This document shows positions 13,501 to 24,966 of a DNA stretch of 64,000 nt, piece after piece (the first letter of the stretch is position 1; each line of letters starts with the position of its first letter). Under the pieces are notes generated by a model. That model worked only from the letters and a program-made list of their open reading frames with translations, made no database searches and was not told the origin of the DNA. This DNA is from Neurospora crassa OR74A (lineage: Eukaryota; Ascomycota; Sordariomycetes; Sordariales; Sordariaceae), in contig NC_026506.1 in the NCBI RefSeq assembly GCF_000182925.2, positions 3,286,001-3,350,000 on the forward strand, read 5' to 3'. Made by a program: the position numbers and the translations under genes.

Positions 13501-14565
13501 GTCATGCGGCCATCCCCTTGACCCTTCACTGCCGACGACTCTCAAAAACACTACAGACAAGGCACCGCCGTTTCTGTCTTGACACTGAACAGACGTTGCG
13601 TGGTGCCGGACGACCTCGATAGGTCCGGTCGAGACCGCTTCGGAACGGAGGTTGGGCCATTTCGTCGGTTCATATCGGGGGTCAGCTCCCGTGGTCAGTC
13701 TTTAAGGTGGTTTGTACTTTGTCCGCGGAGTGACGTTGTCGGATACATACGGGTTGGAAAAGGTGGTGCTGCTGACCTCTGATCCTGTTGGCTGCTTAAT
13801 AGCCATGCCGGTATCGTCTCGACAGATCCCCGGCCCTCCAACCGTCTTACACACGTCTACCACCGTGATATCACAAACGACCGGGACTGTCCTTCGCAGC
13901 CTTCTTTTCCAGAGCCCCAGTGGGTACGTATGTACGCCTCCTTCGCACCTCATGACAAACACACTCACGTATGTCTGGTGTCCTGCTCATCCCACGAAGG
14001 AATCCGTGCCCTCGCTTGGTAACAGGTGAGAGAGTCTTTCCCATGCTCGTTCTTGATCTTCAGAACAGCTGACAGGTACCATACCTATGCTTCATCCACA
14101 CATTTTCATTTCCACAAGACAATCCAGATCACTTGCTTTTACCGACAAAGAGGTAGCTGGTAGCTTTCCAAGAATAGCAGCAAATCGCCAATAACTCTAC
14201 CTTGGTCACTCGCTCTCTGGGACTGCGGGAACAGATTGTGGAGAGCAAAGTTTGTCAACAGCTGAAGGCCGGATGAAAGGTTCGGGACTCGGGAGACAAA
14301 GTAATAAGCTCAACGACCCGCTCAAGCCGGCGTGATCTCACCATTCCATTCAGACCAGGGGTCCAGCCTTCCGATGTCCGCCGCCAGTTAGGCATTTTAG
14401 CATCCGCGAGCCGTCGTTACATCGGGTTGCAACTGGCCAACGGGTGACCAATTACGGGATTGAAGGGGCAGAGTAACTGCCAGCCCGTCGATTGAAGAGG
14501 AGCTAGCTTGTCTCCCTGTTTCTCTGTTTCTGGAGAGTACCTACAGGTCCTGGCATTTGTCCCTT

Positions 14566-14566
<1 letters not shown>

Positions 14567-14597
<31 letters not shown>
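14567..14597. repeat. Poly-T tract (31 T)
   Basis: An uninterrupted T run following CCCTTG, about 130 bp before a poly-G tract. No transcript assignment is possible. Confidence 0.9.
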
Positions 14598-14598
<1 letters not shown>

Positions 14599-14729
14599 TT
14601 TAACCTGGTTCATTCATCTCAACCGTTCTCATCGACGGGATCCAAATAAAGTTAAGAACATACAATAGCAAAAGCATGACATGCAACTAGTGGGCCGGAG
14701 ATCCGCGCGAAAGGCCTTGTTCCCGGGGT

Positions 14730-14750
14730 GGGGGGGGGGGGGGGGGGGGG
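14730..14750. repeat. Poly-G tract (21 G)
   Basis: An uninterrupted G run following CCCGGGGT. Together with the nearby T tract it makes this segment prone to assembly and length error. Confidence 0.9.
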
Positions 14751-15439
14751 TGCACTCTGGAGTGTCCTCAAGGGTGTTCACTGGAAGGACAGTCAGGGAG
14801 TTTTCCTTTGAAACGGAACCCGTTGATATTCGCATGACATGTAGAGAGTTTACACCTTCCCACAGCAGCGGCATGCCCATCGTGCCTCCGCCTGCACACA
14901 GGGGTTGGTAATTCAGGTTTCCGGGCCGCTCGGCTTACACTCCCATTCTTTCTCCAAGGGACGTACAATGCTCCCCGAAATCAAGATATCAGTTGTCACT
15001 ATCGCTGAACTCATTGCTCTCCTGGATGAATATCAGGGGCACCCTTCTCTGTGCCAGCCAGCCAGCCATGACAGATGGTGAATCTACATGATCCCGGAAT
15101 TTAAAAACTAGTTGAACTTCTCAGTACCGCCGTAGTCCGTATCTGCATGGTTTATTTAACCACTTCCGTGACTCTCTCTCGCCATTTCTTTGTATTACTG
15201 TTCGCTTCATCCTGTAGGGTATGTCGGATTTCGGATGTTAGATGTTGGATACAAGATGTCAGATGAGTTGTGGTAGCCTGCGGTAAAGAAAATACCCAAT
15301 ATCGAACATAATCAAATCACTTTCCCAAAAAGCGCGAACGTTGTGGTAAAGTTTCGTGATGGACGAGTTCAGGGGTTTCCAAAGGATAGGTGTAAAAGGA
15401 GCGAGAAAACCGGGCATAGAGGTATGAAAGAATTGGGAT

Positions 15440-16780
15440 AATTTATCGCTACCTAGGTAGGTACTTCTAAGGGAAAAGGAAATGTGAGGAATTAATTGGA
15501 ATGGAAGGGAGTAATGTATTGAACAGAACGCTGCGAGGAAAAGAGTGTCTTCTCATAGTCTGCTCTTCTTCTTCTTCTTCTTCTTCTTCTTCCTCTGCAG
15601 TTCCACATGTCCAACTTGTATGTTTTCTCGTGGGAATCTTGATTTCTGTCAGTGTAGAACCGCAATGACTACCTAGATTACTCTTCAGTGTCATCGGAAT
15701 GTTATCCTTCCAACTAGGTAGTAAGGGAGATTCAATATGGATACCTTATTTACTAGGCGGGAAGAGGCCACCGTCTCTCATGGTAAGGTATGCCAACAAG
15801 TAAGACCGTCAAACCTCGTTTTCTCCCCATAGAGGCAGGTAGGTAGGTAGGTATGTTCCTAGGTACCTAGGTATTTGATGGAAACATTCTCGTATCGAAA
15901 GAGCAATAATCCCTGTGGACACTGATACTATTCTACATCCACGATACGAAGCGTGAAGAGGGTAAACGTCTGTTTGGAAAACTTGTACGGACGGTCGGTC
16001 ATAGCAGAGATATCTAGGAGCAAAGATAGAATGGACATAGGTTCACGTCTTGCAGGCAGGCAGTGAGAAGTGACAGTGAAAGACATGGATGTCAATGGGG
16101 TTCCATCCCTAGAGGTATGATTACTATGTCCTTTCAGAAAGACCGTAGGTATCTACTAGACACCTAACTAGCTACCTCTGGTAAGAAGCAGGAGGAGGAT
16201 ACCTTGGGTAGTTGATCCCATTCACCTCCACCAAGACCACTTACTACTGACTCTCCTGGCACCTCATCCCGTCACTAGGAACCTAGTGATACACATAAAC
16301 AAGTCAGTCAACCGTCCACACGTCAATAGGTAAAGAAACCACAGGGCACATCAAGAAATTTTGTAGGTAGTAAAGCGTATGTCAATGACTAACCTTCCTT
16401 TCTAACGGCCATTGCAATCCACAACATCACCCGAACCTAGATAGGTAAATCCCTCTACAGTCCCTTGCTAAGATGCCTGAAAAGTTTTGTTAGCATGGTC
16501 CGTGTAGGAAGAGTAACTTTCTGCAAGTCTACCTAAAGTTAGGTAGAAAGAAGTAAGTAGCAGGGCAAGGTAAAAGACAGCTAAGGGCATAGCTCACTGA
16601 GCCGCTTCGTTGAGTGCTCATGGTACCTAGTCCTGGAGACGGTTCGTTTTAGCTCTGTTAGTTGAATTGAAGTGAAGGAGCGGATGAACAGTAGGTACTT
16701 CGGTTGCGACTTTGCATGTGGCATTGAATTGATGGTAGCCAGTCGTGTGGTTGGTCTTAGGTACTTTTACAGTTCATCTT
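15440..16780. repeat. Cluster of CCTAGG / TAGGTA-type short motifs
   Basis: Many overlapping copies of CCTA, TAGGTA and the palindrome ACCTAGGT occur here: near 15451, 15670, 15713, 15838-15873, 16148-16180, 16436, 16530-16546, 16623, 16690 and 16757. Isolated copies occur elsewhere (around 8220, 32970, 57721, 60940, 61575), so this is a local enrichment of a genome-wide Neurospora intergenic word. Function is unknown. Confidence 0.6.
15564..15592. repeat. (TTC)n trinucleotide repeat
   Basis: About nine TTC units in noncoding DNA of the gene-free interval. Confidence 0.9.
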
Positions 16781-17029
16781 GGATATAGCTAGCCTTGAAT
16801 ACCACTTGGTACTGGGCACTTGGTACTGGGCACTGGGCGCTGGGTACCATGATGGCGATTCTAGGAGTACTGGTGATGCAAGAAACTACCGGGGACTCTA
16901 CAAGGCTGAACTCTTGCCGGCAGATCCTTGAACATGTATGTACCACCTTATCATGACCAACGAAAAGTAGGCAGGCAACTTGGAGGATGAAGTAGGTAAA
17001 GTGTGTTTTGACGAAGGTACTGGCAGGGA

Positions 17030-17032
<3 letters not shown>

Positions 17033-17073
<41 letters not shown>
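17033..17073. repeat. Poly-A tract (41 A)
   Basis: The longest homopolymer in the window, just beyond the 3' side of the small minus-strand gene at 17139-17378. On that gene's strand it is a poly-T stretch. Confidence 0.9.
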
Positions 17074-17074
<1 letters not shown>

Positions 17075-17138
17075 ACGAAAACCTTCAGGTGTTACTGGTA
17101 AATGTTACATACGTAGAGCATCCTATCTCTGCTTCTGC

Positions 17139-17378
17139 TTAGTTGTTCTGCTTCTTCTTGGCATCCTTGACATCCTCCTTCTGGTGGTCTTTTCCCTTCT
17201 CATCACCGACTCCAGAACTCTCCCCCTCAGACTGGCGGGCAGGAGGGTAATACGGAGTCGGCGGACGTTTGGAGAGGGCGTCTTCTGAGGACTTGGCTTT
17301 GTCGAAGTGAGATTTGGGGAGGATGAAGAGGGGTTTCGGTTTTTTGGACGAGGGTGTTCCGGTTGGTTTGGATGACAT
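17139..17378 (-). CDS. Small charged hypothetical protein, 79 aa
   Basis: I do not recognise a family. The frame opens with an ATG in good fungal context (CAAAAATGTC, A at -3) and shows the strong C-ending codon choice of real genes in this genome (ACC, CTC, TTC, ATC, GCC), unlike the surrounding frames. The protein is hydrophilic: an N-terminal Ser/Lys/Pro segment (SSKKPKPLFILPKSHFDKAK), a central proline-tyrosine patch (RPPTPYYPPARQ), and a Lys/Asp/Glu-rich tail (KDHQKEDVKDAKKKQ). It has no signal peptide, membrane segment or cysteines and is probably intrinsically disordered. It lies alone between the long vos-1 upstream interval and the Saf4 gene. A single exon is assumed; an upstream noncoding exon cannot be excluded. 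Confidence 0.6.
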   Translation of the reverse strand: MSSKPTGTPSSKKPKPLFILPKSHFDKAKSSEDALSKRPPTPYYPPARQSEGESSGVGDEKGKDHQKEDVKDAKKKQNN

Positions 17379-19145
17379 TTTTGAGGACTTTCTTGTTTGA
17401 GACTTTTGTAAATGTCGATGTCGCCAATTTGGTTGAGGAGGTTTTCGACAAGTGTGTCTGTCTGGTAATTGATAACTGGCGGATTGCCGATGAACTGTCG
17501 ATGGTTGGTGACAGTTTACTAGACTAGAGAGTTTGGACTACCTCTAGACTAGACTTGGCGAGGATTGGAAGTAGACTGGAAAAGTAAGAAGGGAGCCCGC
17601 ACACATCGATATTTGTGCTCGAGCTGTTGGACTACCTGTCAGATCGTGTCGTAGTCGAACATTCCATTGATGTGCAATCAATGGCTTGCCGGGGAAGGCG
17701 GTAGAGCGGTTGTGATGGAGGAGTGAATAGGTGTAACAGCTACAATAGGTAGAATAGGTAAACAGGTGGAATGGCAAAAGTGGAGTGCTTTATGATAAGT
17801 AATACATCAAACTCTATTGACAAAGGTTACGTTAGGCGGTTGGGGACTTGGGATGACAACAAAGGGGGTTGGACTCCGTTGAATAGGTAGCTGGAAGTTT
17901 CGTGAAGGGACTCGTGACGTTTGTTGAAGTAGCAAGGGCTTGAGCTTGTGTATTGGTGAGATGATTATTACCAGCCAAGTTTGCCGGATGGTTGCTATTG
18001 TCCTCTATTCGGTGCGAAAGGCTTCCTCTGTGCGAGTGTCGCAGGATTTCATCCGAAAGATTTGCTGGGTGCGGTGGCCACCAAGGTACATCTGATGGAA
18101 AACAATCCGTTACTTTTTTTATGTGACAATGGAAGCCCGTACTTGCCGATGAAGTGTTGGCCACTTCATATGAACATATTCTAGATCATGCTGATGAGTG
18201 TTGCCCATCATTCTATCCGATGAAGCCATCCCCAACTCCAATCTCACATACTAAAGTAAAACCCGGAGAACACTCCTCATGATCGACGCTCGACAGCTTG
18301 AAACTCGCGTGATTTTACCCTCGAATCTCCAGCTAGTGACTTCACCAGTGCGGGGATACAACTTCGAATCTCTCTTCCCCCTCCTTGTTCTCGGTAGTGG
18401 GCATGGTGGGTGGGTGTTTACCCCGGATTCTGGAGGGTTTATTGTGCGAGTAACGGGCGGAGAGAGAATAGCGCGGGTGTGCCGGCTTATGAGAGAAAGT
18501 ATATGAGGGGCAGGAAAAGTCTAGAAATCATTACTATAGCCTCGAGGATCTTGTTGTTCATGGCATTTCCCAATTCGGTCCTCCGAGTGTCATCTGTGAT
18601 GCAAGCAATGAAACCGACCATGTTCCGGAAAAGAATTGCGATTGTCCAATGTTTCAAAACATACTAGGTAGCGGCGGGCGATCCTTAACAATTTCCACTA
18701 GAGAGTGGGTCCCTGCTCCCTAGCGCCCTAAAAGCGGGTGGTCCCTGCCGCCCGCGCAGGCCAGGCCTTACTATGTTACAGCCCTCACACCCGACCTCAG
18801 CCGCACAGCCCCCCACTGAGCCGCTGCAGCGGGTCAGATTCAGCGGACAACTTCAGGGCAACATGAACGTCCAACGATGGGCACTTCAAGATATCGTCAT
18901 TTTTCCCGTTTTCAACTTCACTTCCAAGTTTCTTGGTCTATCGTGGATCATCCCAACAATCACGCGCGTGCTACCTCACAGTCCCTCCTAAGTGAGAAGC
19001 ACACCATCTACTACGTTATTTCATCGTCGAGTAATCCAAAGCATCACCATCACAACTGCCTGCGCCTGGACTCGTCCATCCACTCCCACCTCCCTTCAAC
19101 ACCTTCAACCAAAGACCACCGGCTCCGGCCCCCCCAACTTTCAAA
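17379..19145. other. Intergenic region before the Saf4 gene
   Basis: It contains the divergent upstream regions of the small gene and the Saf4 gene. An imperfect inverted arrangement of CTAGACTAG/CTCTAGACTAG occurs at 17519-17556. Open frames lack domains and coding bias; no further gene is supported. Confidence 0.5.
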
Positions 19146-20360
19146 ATGCAAGGCTTCAACATGGGCAAATACGTCCCTCCAGACGCGGAAGGCGTCTACT
19201 CAGGCAACCAGCTCAGCAAAAAGCACCCCCTCGGCCACCGCGCCTCCAAGCTCGCCAGCCAGGGCATCCTCACCGTGCGCTTCGAGCTCCCCTTTGCCGT
19301 CTGGTGCGACCACTGCCAGCCTCACCCCACCATCATCGGCCAAGGGGTACGGTTCAACGCGGCCAAGAAGAAAGTCGGCAATTACTACTCCACTCCCATC
19401 TGGAGTTTCACCATCAAGCATGGGCAATGTGGCGGGGAGATTGAGATTCGGACAGACCCCAAATTGACGAGGTATGTGGTTGTGAGTGGGGGGCGGGCAA
19501 GGGATACGGGGACGGATGAGGAGAGTTTGGTCAAACTGGGTCTGGAAGGGAGTGCTGGTGGTGGGTTTGAGATACAGACGGAAAAGGAACGGCAGGAACA
19601 GAGAGATGCGGCGTTTGGGAAGCTGGAGAAGACGATTGCGGACCGTGAGAGGGCGGAGGAAGCGAAAGTAAGGATTGATGAGTTGCTAGAGGCGCAGGAG
19701 AAGGCTTGGGAGGATCCGTATGCGAGGAATCAGAAGCTGAGGAAGGCGTTTAGGGTGGGGAGGAAGGAGAGGGAGAAGGAGGCGGAGAGGACGGAAGATC
19801 TCAGGGAGAGGATGGGGTTGGGGATTGAGTTGTTGCCGGGCACGGAAGAGGATGAAAGGAGGGCGAGGCTGATTGAGTTTGGGGGTGTGCCGGATGTTGC
19901 TCAGGGCAGGGATGACGTAGTGCAGAAGGCATTGGCGAGACCGCTGTTTGGGGATGATGGTAAGAACGGCAATACGGAGGAGAAAAAGGCCGGGAAGAAG
20001 AAGGATGCGTCCAAGGGAAAGCTCAAGTCGGAGATTGCTGCTACCAAGATGCGGGAGGCGTTGGTTTCCGAGATTGTGGGTAATACCCGCGCGGCCAAGG
20101 ATCCGTTTCTCGACTGGGGGAGTAGGGAGTCGACACCCAAGCCGCGAGGAGCTTTGATACCCGGGCTCAAGAGGAAACGAGCTGCCGGAGAAGAGACTCC
20201 CGATCCACCACCTGTGGGTGCAGCGTCATTGATGACTAGTCGTGTTGCCGAAGGCAGGGATGCTGAGGAAACCAAGAGCGGAAAGCAGACGACAGGGAGT
20301 GGCTCAACTACACAAACGAGCAAACCCGGACTCGTGGCTTACGATTCTGACTCGGATTGA
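19146..20360 (+). CDS. saf4: CWC16-family splicing factor (Saf4 / YJU2B, formerly CCDC130 type), 404 aa
   Basis: A nuclear pre-mRNA splicing factor of the CWC16 family, whose members associate with the spliceosome around the catalytic steps; the Saf4/YJU2B branch is the best fit. The N-terminal domain (residues 1-125) carries MGKYVPPDAEGVYSGNQ, then HPLGHRASKLASQGILTVRF, WCDHCQPHPTIIGQGVRFNA, KKKVGNYYSTPIWSF and YVVVSGGRARD, in the order of the family. The putative zinc site is CxxC (WCDHC) paired with H-x2-C (KHGQCGG) rather than a second CxxC. Residues 145-250 are a charged helix rich in Glu/Arg/Lys, and the tail is disordered with a basic stretch (GLKRKRA) suitable for nuclear import. Single exon; the start codon has good context (CAAAATGC), with another in-frame Met at residue 6. 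It is convergent with GPI18, about 400 bp apart. Confidence 0.9.
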   Translation: MQGFNMGKYVPPDAEGVYSGNQLSKKHPLGHRASKLASQGILTVRFELPFAVWCDHCQPHPTIIGQGVRFNAAKKKVGNYYSTPIWSFTIKHGQCGGEIEIRTDPKLTRYVVVSGGRARDTGTDEESLVKLGLEGSAGGGFEIQTEKERQEQRDAAFGKLEKTIADRERAEEAKVRIDELLEAQEKAWEDPYARNQKLRKAFRVGRKEREKEAERTEDLRERMGLGIELLPGTEEDERRARLIEFGGVPDVAQGRDDVVQKALARPLFGDDGKNGNTEEKKAGKKKDASKGKLKSEIAATKMREALVSEIVGNTRAAKDPFLDWGSRESTPKPRGALIPGLKRKRAAGEETPDPPPVGAASLMTSRVAEGRDAEETKSGKQTTGSGSTTQTSKPGLVAYDSDSD

Positions 20361-20766
20361 GTAAACAACGAAGAGGATTTGACTGGGCGTTGTACATTTA
20401 CGGAGAGTTTTGGGTCTGCATGGGATATAGCATAGTACCACATCGGAGCGACATAAGCATTGTGTTTTCAGCCTTAGGTTTTACAATCCAAATTGGTTTT
20501 ACTCATCTGTTAAGTTTTGTAGATACGCACGCAGATGAAGAAGCTGCCTGCGACAATAAACAACCACAAGACAGTTAAGAATCTCTCTGTCATTCGCAAA
20601 GAAGCTCGACAGCAAAGACATAATGGATTGGCTGCGTGTAGGTCTAAAAGATGAGCTCTACGTATAATCTATTGATTAGAAACTTGAATATCCAAAGCCA
20701 ACGACAGTTCCTTCACCCGTCCTTACTGCCCTGCCCCATGGCTGAATGAATATTGAATACAAACCC
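20361..20766. other. Convergent 3' region between Saf4 and GPI18
   Basis: About 400 bp that must hold both 3' untranslated regions and polyadenylation sites. Nothing else is seen. Confidence 0.6.
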
Positions 20767-20858
20767 TTACGCAGGCGGCAAAAACGAAGTAAACAAAACC
20801 CCCTGAATCGCCGCATACATGACCATAAACACCACAATCCCCTTGCCCAACTGCTTCT

Positions 20859-20893
<35 letters not shown>

Positions 20894-23081
20894 ATGTCCC
20901 CATCACCGATAAGCAGCTGAGCCAACCACCAGTACCACAGCGGATACCCTGACGATATCCGCGTGATGATCTGCACGTGGTACGTGCTTACCGCCAGGAC
21001 CGCAAGCAGCACTTGTTCCGCGGCTGCCGAGCCGATGAGGATCTGCATGCGTTGCTGCTGGGCTGTCGTTGGTGACTCAGGGTTAGAGGGGGTGACGGAG
21101 CCCGATGAAGGGGTATCTGGGGAGGCAGAAGATGTAGACTTGGCGTCGGAGTTTATGGTTGTTGTTACTGTGGATGATTGCTGACTGAGCTGGTCAAGTG
21201 CCGATTTGACTAGGATCGCGAGCATCGGAGCAGCGAGTAAGAAGAGCGGGATGTTGGGAAGGGTCCAGTAGCGGAGGAAACCGACGTTCCTGTTCATTGG
21301 AAGTTGTTAGTCATGATTACCATTCTTTCGGCGAATGAATAGATAGGTGATAGAAGTCGGTGATATGGAAAGTGTAAGCAAGACGAGGCGTTTTGGTGTG
21401 TCCAATCGCCGCTGGTTTTCTTGACCACCCGGACGAAGACGGATAACACCTCCTATCTCCCATCCAACCAAAGAGAAATAGAAAGAAAGGGCTAATCGGA
21501 AAAGGACTTACCAATAATGTTTCTGCACAAATGTGTAAATGCTAGGCACCACCGCAGCGCACCACTCCCTTGCTTCTTCCTGCGCCACAAGTTCCTCTAA
21601 CCCACCACCAGCACCAGAATTTACACCAGCACCAACGCCACTGCTGCCGTAGCCGCGGGCGCTACCACTACCGCCGGATGTCTCGGATACCTCTACCTGT
21701 GATCCAGATAACAAGAACTTGTTAAGCAACCACAAACTCCCAGAAGGGCAATACCTCAACCACGCCACAGTTTGCGGCACGATACTTCCCGCCGCTACAA
21801 AGATCCCACCCAAGCCTAGGGCGATCAGTCGTCTCAGCGTCTTGAACAGCGGGACTCTTCCTCTTTCTCTCCCCCCAGACGTAGTAATAACGAAGCCCGA
21901 TAGGATACTAAGAACCTCCCAAGCAAAGGGGAGTCCGTTCAAGATACCGTTACTTCTGAATAGTGTGGCTAGCCCGAAGGAAAGGCCGGCTAGGAGGAGG
22001 TGGACGTCTCCTTTCACTGTGAATATCCCCTTTGCACCCCTTTCAACGTTGCCAGAGACAGCGGTGGTACCATCTTGATCAGACAAACAAGATTGAGCAT
22101 AAAACCACCACCCCAAGAACGAAAACAAAGCACACGAGCTTTCGGCGTAGGGGGCGGAGAGAAACAGGCCGGCGGGGGAGAAGATGTGCAGGAGGGAGGT
22201 GAGGAGAGCTAGTTTACGCCGCTTTTGGGGAGAAGAGTTGGAGCCGGAGAGTGGTAAGAGGAGAGTCAGGTGGTAGAGGACAAGAGAGGCGAGGAGGTGG
22301 GAAGCGTTGGAGACGAGGAGGGCGGTGGTTGCTTCTGCGAGGGCGGTGGGCGAGGTGGCGAGGGACAGGGGTAGGCCGAGGGTTTGCAGAGCTGTGAGGT
22401 TTGTTAGTTACTGGTTTTTGTAAAGTTGAGGTAAGTAGATGTGTGAGGTACGTGAAAATGAATGAGGCAAGTGTGGATTGGTGATGTGAGTCCGAAGCGT
22501 GACTAGTGGGGACACCAATCCCCCTTCAGCAAAGGAGAGCATATCTCCAAACCAGCTCTTCACCATTTATCCTCCTCTCACCTTCTCACCTCCTCACCTC
22601 CTCACTCACCCATCCATTTCCACCAACCCATCCATTTCTACCCATCCATCTCAACCCATCCCAACACCCCAACGCGTCAAACAAAGAAAGATCAAAACTC
22701 ACCCTTCAAAACCCCTCTCACGCACACCACCAACCCCGTCCCAAAAGCCCACTCCTGCTCATAAACATACCCCCTCTTCGCCGCGCTCACAAAATAGATA
22801 GCATCCCAACTCGTGAACCTCGTGACCAGCCGCTTGCCAAAGTTGCTCAACAGCTCTACAACCCCATCACCATTACCATCATCGTTGACAGAAAGAGGTT
22901 CGGCATTGCCTACCAGCAACAAATCGGCTGAAGTGTCGTAGGCGCGATCATTGACGAGGGTCGAGCCAACGGCAATCAGCAAGAGGAAGAGTTTCCAGAG
23001 GAGGAAGGATTTGAGAATGGTTTTGTGGGGGTGCGCGAGTGCGGAACCGGAGCTCTTGGGAGAAGGTGTGGTGGTTGTCAT
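20767..23081 (-). CDS. gpi18: GPI mannosyltransferase 2 (Gpi18 / PIG-V), 593 aa (exons 23081..22703, 22391..21512, 21289..20767)
   Basis: An ER multi-pass mannosyltransferase that adds the second mannose to the GPI-anchor precursor using dolichol-phosphate mannose. Exon 1 has a first membrane segment (SFLLWKLFLLLIAVGSTL) and then NDRAYDTSADLL and RFTSWDAIYFVSAAKRGYVYE, the lumenal acidic motif region characteristic of the PIG-V family. Exon 2 contains several hydrophobic segments plus PYAESSCALFSFLGWW and LFRSNGIL, also family hallmarks. Exon 3 has FLRYWTLPNIPLFLLAAP and YPLWYWWLAQLL. Junctions are phase-consistent (donors GTGAGT and GTAAGT; acceptors CAG). Fungal-specific low-complexity inserts are a Gly/Ser loop in exon 2 and a ten-Gln tract encoded by a CTG/CAG repeat in exon 3, in predicted loops. 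Length is somewhat above the usual 450-500 because of these inserts. Confidence 0.92.
20863..20893. repeat. (CTG)n repeat coding for polyglutamine in Gpi18
   Basis: About ten CTG units on the plus strand read as CAG codons in the last exon of the GPI18 gene, giving QQQQQQQQQQKKK just before the final hydrophobic segment. Confidence 0.9.
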
Positions 23082-24355
23082 GTCATTGGTTTCTGTCTTT
23101 TGATGTTTTGTTGAGATATCTGGTGTATCTGGATCCGGAGCTGCGATAGGTAGGTAGGGGTCAAAGACCTACGGGAGATTCGAGAAGAATTGTAGACGGT
23201 GATTGATTGGGATGGAAGGCGACGGGAAGGCCGTGGGATTGGTGGTACAACACAACGTGTATCTCACTCAGACCATCAAAGGTGTGTGTGTACCTTGCGC
23301 GCGCGAAAGGTGGTACTGCGTCTCCCGTGTGTCGTCTGTGTGTATGTGTGATGGTTCGTGTCGTGTCACTTTGAGAGTTTGTTGGTAAAGTTCCACGTGG
23401 GAGTCAGGGGTTCTTGGTTGTTGAGATTGGCGAGTTTCCCGGTGTTTCGGTAAGGCTGAACGAACGAAACCCGATGAATGAGAAATCTTTAGCTGGTTAT
23501 GGTTAAAGGTCTTGCTCTTCTTTTGGCTTTGTTCTGCTCAAGACTGTTGTATGTGCCGTGTTGTGGCGTTTCAGGCCTCCAAATCCAATGTGGTGAACGG
23601 GGTATGTGCCTCTTTGAGATGAGAACGAAGTTGTCACTACCAGTGTCACCACTTCCTCGAGGTTGCAGCAAGTGACATTGCGAAACATTCAGTGCTTGCG
23701 GCGTGGCACTGAAACTTACGGTATCCGCTGTACTGGAGAGCGCTAATTGTTAACGCACCCTAGCCTTTTATGAGACGCAACGCTCGGACCTATGCCCTTA
23801 ACGTCTTCCTAAATACAAGACACGACCACACGCCAAGTCATGATGAGAGCTTCACGCCTCCTTTCCTCCCAAAGTAAACAAACTTCCCTTTTTAGCCTGA
23901 TTCGAGACTTCGGGAGTAACCGGAAACCACTCCCAGGTCCCAATCTCATCACCACGATATGATGTATCCCTTCTTGGCGGTGAACCACAAGATCGCACCA
24001 GGCTATCTGCCGGTAGTTGGGTGTCAACTCGAGATATCAGATCACTGTAGTGTAGAAGGTGGCCTGACCTTCCGAACGACATTCGCATGTGAAATGCTGC
24101 TGGACATCTTCGCTTATACCATCCATCGTGTTCAAAGTCCAGAACTGCAGCATGGCTCTTAAAAGGGCCGATGAAGGGACTTTTGCCTGATGCGTAAAAC
24201 TCCGTTGAAAGAAGACTGCAGAAGGATTCAAGAGGTTTCGGCCGAAACTCGTTTGACATTCCTCTCATCAATCAATGACCACAAGCCTTCCCCGAGACAT
24301 GCGAATGCACTCCTGATGACACAGGTATGTCCCTTGGGCTCACATTCTGACTAAG

Positions 24356-24378
24356 TTTTTTTTTTTTTTTTTTTTTTT
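24356..24378. repeat. Poly-T tract (23 T)
   Basis: An uninterrupted T run in noncoding DNA between GPI18 and VTI1. Confidence 0.9.
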
Positions 24379-24966
24379 CTCCGACCCTTGGCATCATCAC
24401 TAGCTCTTGAGCTCTGAGCTTTGATATGCACTGCAGTACACGTACTATGCAGTAGAAGCCCACCAGATCGTTATTATGTAAGCGGCTCTTCACGTAATTG
24501 GCTCCTCTTCTCTTTTTTAAACCGTTTGACGATCTCCAAACAAAAGCGCCCCTGCCAACCTTTGGGAATCTCGAATCCCACCCATCAGTGATGTATCATG
24601 TATCATGTATCATATCAAGTCATTGCCCGCCCTACCTACATGTTGACTTTTTTCTTTCTTTCTTTCTGCCCTGTGACATATCTTCTACGCTAGGCCTGCC
24701 GAAACGGCCACCACCAGGCATTGGTGGTTGCAACGGTGACATCGTCCCGTTGCTTCAGTTCCCACAGGTGTAGAAGCCCAAAACAACTTGACAACAACAA
24801 CAACAAAAAAAGAATCGCAACGGACATCGGGGTCCTTCTTGACTCCGTTTCCGACTCACGGCCGGCCGGGCGGGGTTTTTCTGTCTGCTTCAGTTCTCAA
24901 CTTGAAGTCAACGTGACTGGTGAAGACTGCCACCACGTTGATACGTATGAGAAATTTCATGTCGGC

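Larger units (their letters stand above)
3723..17138. other. 13.4-kb gene-free interval upstream of vos-1
   Basis: No gene is supportable here. Open frames (the longest at 9152-9865) lack C-ending codon preference, domains, or a consistent splice structure. Base composition looks ordinary, not AT-rich, so this is not a RIP-destroyed repeat. It contains homopolymers (C at 4729, T at 14567, G at 14730, A at 17033), a pentamer repeat at 7528, a TTC repeat at 15564, and a dense set of CCTA/TAGG motifs between 15.4 and 16.8 kb. The left end must include the vos-1 promoter and leader. Long untranslated leaders or noncoding RNAs may lie here, but the sequence alone does not show them. Confidence 0.5.
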
